A stretch of DNA of 64,000 nucleotides from Ochrobactrum quorumnocens (GTDB taxonomy: Bacteria; Pseudomonadota; Alphaproteobacteria; Rhizobiales; Rhizobiaceae). Each line of letters begins with the position of its first letter. Position 1 is the first letter of the stretch. The stretch is from positions 1,969,501-2,033,500 of the forward strand of contig NZ_CP022604.1 of the NCBI RefSeq assembly GCF_002278035.1, written 5' to 3'. The position numbers were made by a program, and so were the translations under genes. This document shows positions 62,655 to 64,000 of this stretch, piece after piece. The notes below the pieces were generated by a model that saw only the letters and a list, made by a program, of their open reading frames with translations, was not told the origin of the DNA and searched no databases.

Positions 62655-63899
62655 ATGACGTCCTCCGTTGACGCAGCAGCACCGTCTGCTGTGAATGACC
62701 TCGCACGCCCTGCGCTTTCTAAAGCGACACTTTTGCTATTCGCCATCGCCAGCGGCCTAGCAGTGGCCAATGTTTATTTCGCGCATCCGCTTCTTGATGT
62801 GATGGCAGATGATATGGGGCTTAAGCGTTCGACCGCAGGCCTAATCGTCGCCGCCAGCCAGATTGGCTATGCAATCGGCCTCATTTTTTTAGTGCCTCTT
62901 GGCGATCTTTTCGACCGACGCAAGCTGATTATCGCTCATTTCCTGCTATCAGCTTTATCGCTGCTCGCCATTGGCTTCGCAGGAAGTGCGGGCATACTTC
63001 TCCTGGCAATGGCCGCGACGGGCCTTCTGGCTGTCGTTACTCAGGCGCTTGTAGCCTATGCGGCAAGTCTCGCAGATCCCGCACGGCGTGGTCATGTGGT
63101 GGGTATTGTCACAAGCGGCATCGTGCTCGGTATACTGCTGGCGCGCGCCATAGCCGGAGCGCTTACCGACATTGGCGGCTGGCGCAGCGTCTATCTCAGT
63201 TCTGCAGCACTGACCTTGCTGATCTCGCTTCTTCTATGGCGCAGCCTGCCGCAACAGCATCGCCAGGCGGCGAGCGTCTCCTACCCAACCCTTATCCTTT
63301 CACTGATAACGCTCTTCCGAGCAGAGCCAGTACTGCGCATTCGTGCAATCATCGCGATGCTGATCTTTGCGGATATCACCACGCTGCTTGCACCACTTGT
63401 CATGCCCCTGAGCGCGCCGCCATTCGAACTGAGCCATGCGCAAATCGGCTTGTTTGGTCTTGCAGGGGCTGCAGGCGCGCTTGCTGCTTCACGTGCAGGA
63501 AGCGCCGCCGACCGCGGGCACGGCCAACGTATGACTGGCGTAGCGCTTACACTCATGCTGGTTTCATGGCTGCCGATTGCTCTGCTTGGGCATTCGTTAC
63601 TCTGGCTGATTATAGGCGTACTGGTAATTGATTTCGGGCTTCAGGCCGTACATGTCACCAATCAGGCAATGATCTATCGCGTGCGTCCAGACGCGCAAAA
63701 TCGACTGACTGCTGCCTATATGGTTTTTTATTCCATCGGCAGCGCCAGTGGTTCGGCAATTTCAACTTGGATCTATGCCTATGCAGGCTGGAACGGCGTT
63801 TCTCTGCTTGGTGCAAGCATCAGCCTATTCACGCTCATATTCTGGGCAGCAACCCGCAAATCAATGCCGGAGGTCGCAACGCGCCCAGTATCAAACTGA
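62655..63899 (+). CDS. MFS efflux transporter
   Basis: The 414-residue protein has about twelve membrane helices and the MFS loop LVPLGDLFDRRKLI after helix 2. The tract AHPLLDVMADDMGLKRSTAGLI and VGIVTSGIVLGILLARAIAGAL (motif C-like GxxLG) suggest an antiporter/efflux type. TAGGAG seven bases before ATG. Divergent from an HxlR regulator, so expression probably responds to a compound the pump exports; the compound is unknown. Confidence 0.9.
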   Translation: MTSSVDAAAPSAVNDLARPALSKATLLLFAIASGLAVANVYFAHPLLDVMADDMGLKRSTAGLIVAASQIGYAIGLIFLVPLGDLFDRRKLIIAHFLLSALSLLAIGFAGSAGILLLAMAATGLLAVVTQALVAYAASLADPARRGHVVGIVTSGIVLGILLARAIAGALTDIGGWRSVYLSSAALTLLISLLLWRSLPQQHRQAASVSYPTLILSLITLFRAEPVLRIRAIIAMLIFADITTLLAPLVMPLSAPPFELSHAQIGLFGLAGAAGALAASRAGSAADRGHGQRMTGVALTLMLVSWLPIALLGHSLLWLIIGVLVIDFGLQAVHVTNQAMIYRVRPDAQNRLTAAYMVFYSIGSASGSAISTWIYAYAGWNGVSLLGASISLFTLIFWAATRKSMPEVATRPVSN

Positions 63900-63901
63900 A
63901 A

Positions 63902-64000
63902 TCAGTTCTGACCAGCAGCGATCTTCCGATCAAGCCCAAAACGGTTTTCGATATATTCGGCAACCATCTTCTGGAAATCAGCGGCAATCTCAGGTCCGCG
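63902..64000 (-). CDS. C-terminal end of an unidentified protein (partial)
   Basis: The minus strand is open from the window edge to TGA at 63902-63904, giving a 32-residue tail ending [16 protein letters not shown]. The preceding residues ([13 protein letters not shown]) look helical. It is on the opposite strand to the MFS gene, 2 bases beyond its stop. I cannot name the family from this tail. Confidence 0.55.
   Translation of the reverse strand, partial: RGPEIAADFQKMVAEYIENRFGLDRKIAAGQN

Noticed and set aside
1-64000. CRISPR array, prophage, insertion sequence, tRNA or rRNA
   Set aside because: No regularly spaced direct repeats, no transposase or phage genes, and no tRNA- or rRNA-like sequence were seen in the window.

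Overview
The window reads as a stretch of the main chromosome of a Brucella/Ochrobactrum-type alphaproteobacterium (Hyphomicrobiales). The signs are a BioR-controlled bioY, ZapA beside a 6S RNA, GapR, TrcR (DUF1013), CarD, an RpoH2-type sigma factor, an MtgA transglycosylase, a class I fructose-bisphosphate aldolase and dispersed palindromic repeats typical of that group. Gene density is high and nearly every gene belongs to a recognisable family. I see no prophage, insertion sequence, CRISPR array, tRNA or rRNA.

Layout. 1-6.8 kb: end of thiE, a Sel1-repeat protein, an exported unknown, efp, an inositol-phosphatase gene, an AT-rich gap with a possible 21-residue amphipathic peptide gene, and a MotA/MotB-like pair. 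6.9-16.7 kb: an MsbA-like ABC exporter, rpmE, a P-loop protein whose 3' end is supplied by a dispersed repeat, yebC, bioR-bioY with matching operators, terC, a YmdB-type phosphoesterase, 5-formyl-THF cyclo-ligase, a membrane SRPBCC protein, 6S RNA, zapA and a DUF4164 gene. 17.4-25 kb: the sugar-phosphate cluster tkt-gap-(glycolipid-binding-like)-pgk, a PQQ sugar dehydrogenase and fba. 25-35.5 kb: prpE, an SDR, small DUF genes, a WYL regulator, trcR, a quinone oxidoreductase, an MFS carrier, two DUF465 genes and purEK. 35.7-43.6 kb: rpmJ, a TPR protein, pyk with a DUF1036 gene, an N-formylglutamate amidohydrolase-like gene, gapR, an aldo/keto reductase, uup and a glycine-zipper lipoprotein. 43.7-50.4 kb: thiamine pyrophosphokinase, a TPP riboswitch with thiBPQ, an M48/LysM lipoprotein and a MOSC protein. 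50.5-64 kb: rpoH2, carD, fdxA, an Hsp15-like gene, a Suv3-type helicase, a structured 0.7-kb gap, an acetyl-CoA acetyltransferase, a GlcG-like gene, rpmF, mtgA, ispA, and an HxlR/MFS divergent pair.

How the genes fit together. Three metabolic themes recur: thiamine (thiE end, TPK, riboswitch-thiBPQ), biotin uptake (bioR/bioY with TTATCTATAA boxes) and lower glycolysis/pentose phosphates (tkt, gap, pgk, fba, pyk). Palindromes with a central CG (AATCGTTT core) lie upstream of tkt, fba and DUF1036-pyk. At tkt and fba they occur as two copies whose centres are 19 bp apart, which suggests one LacI-type central-carbon regulator, possibly PckR.

The most unusual signals are the micro-ORF at 4326-4391, the paired glycolytic operators, the repeat that encodes a protein C-terminus at 9833-9901, the imperfect direct repeats with paired GANTC sites at 57.3 and 57.6 kb, and a short ORF whose Shine-Dalgarno lies inside the TPP aptamer. 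No obviously new multi-gene system was found; the window is mostly core genome.
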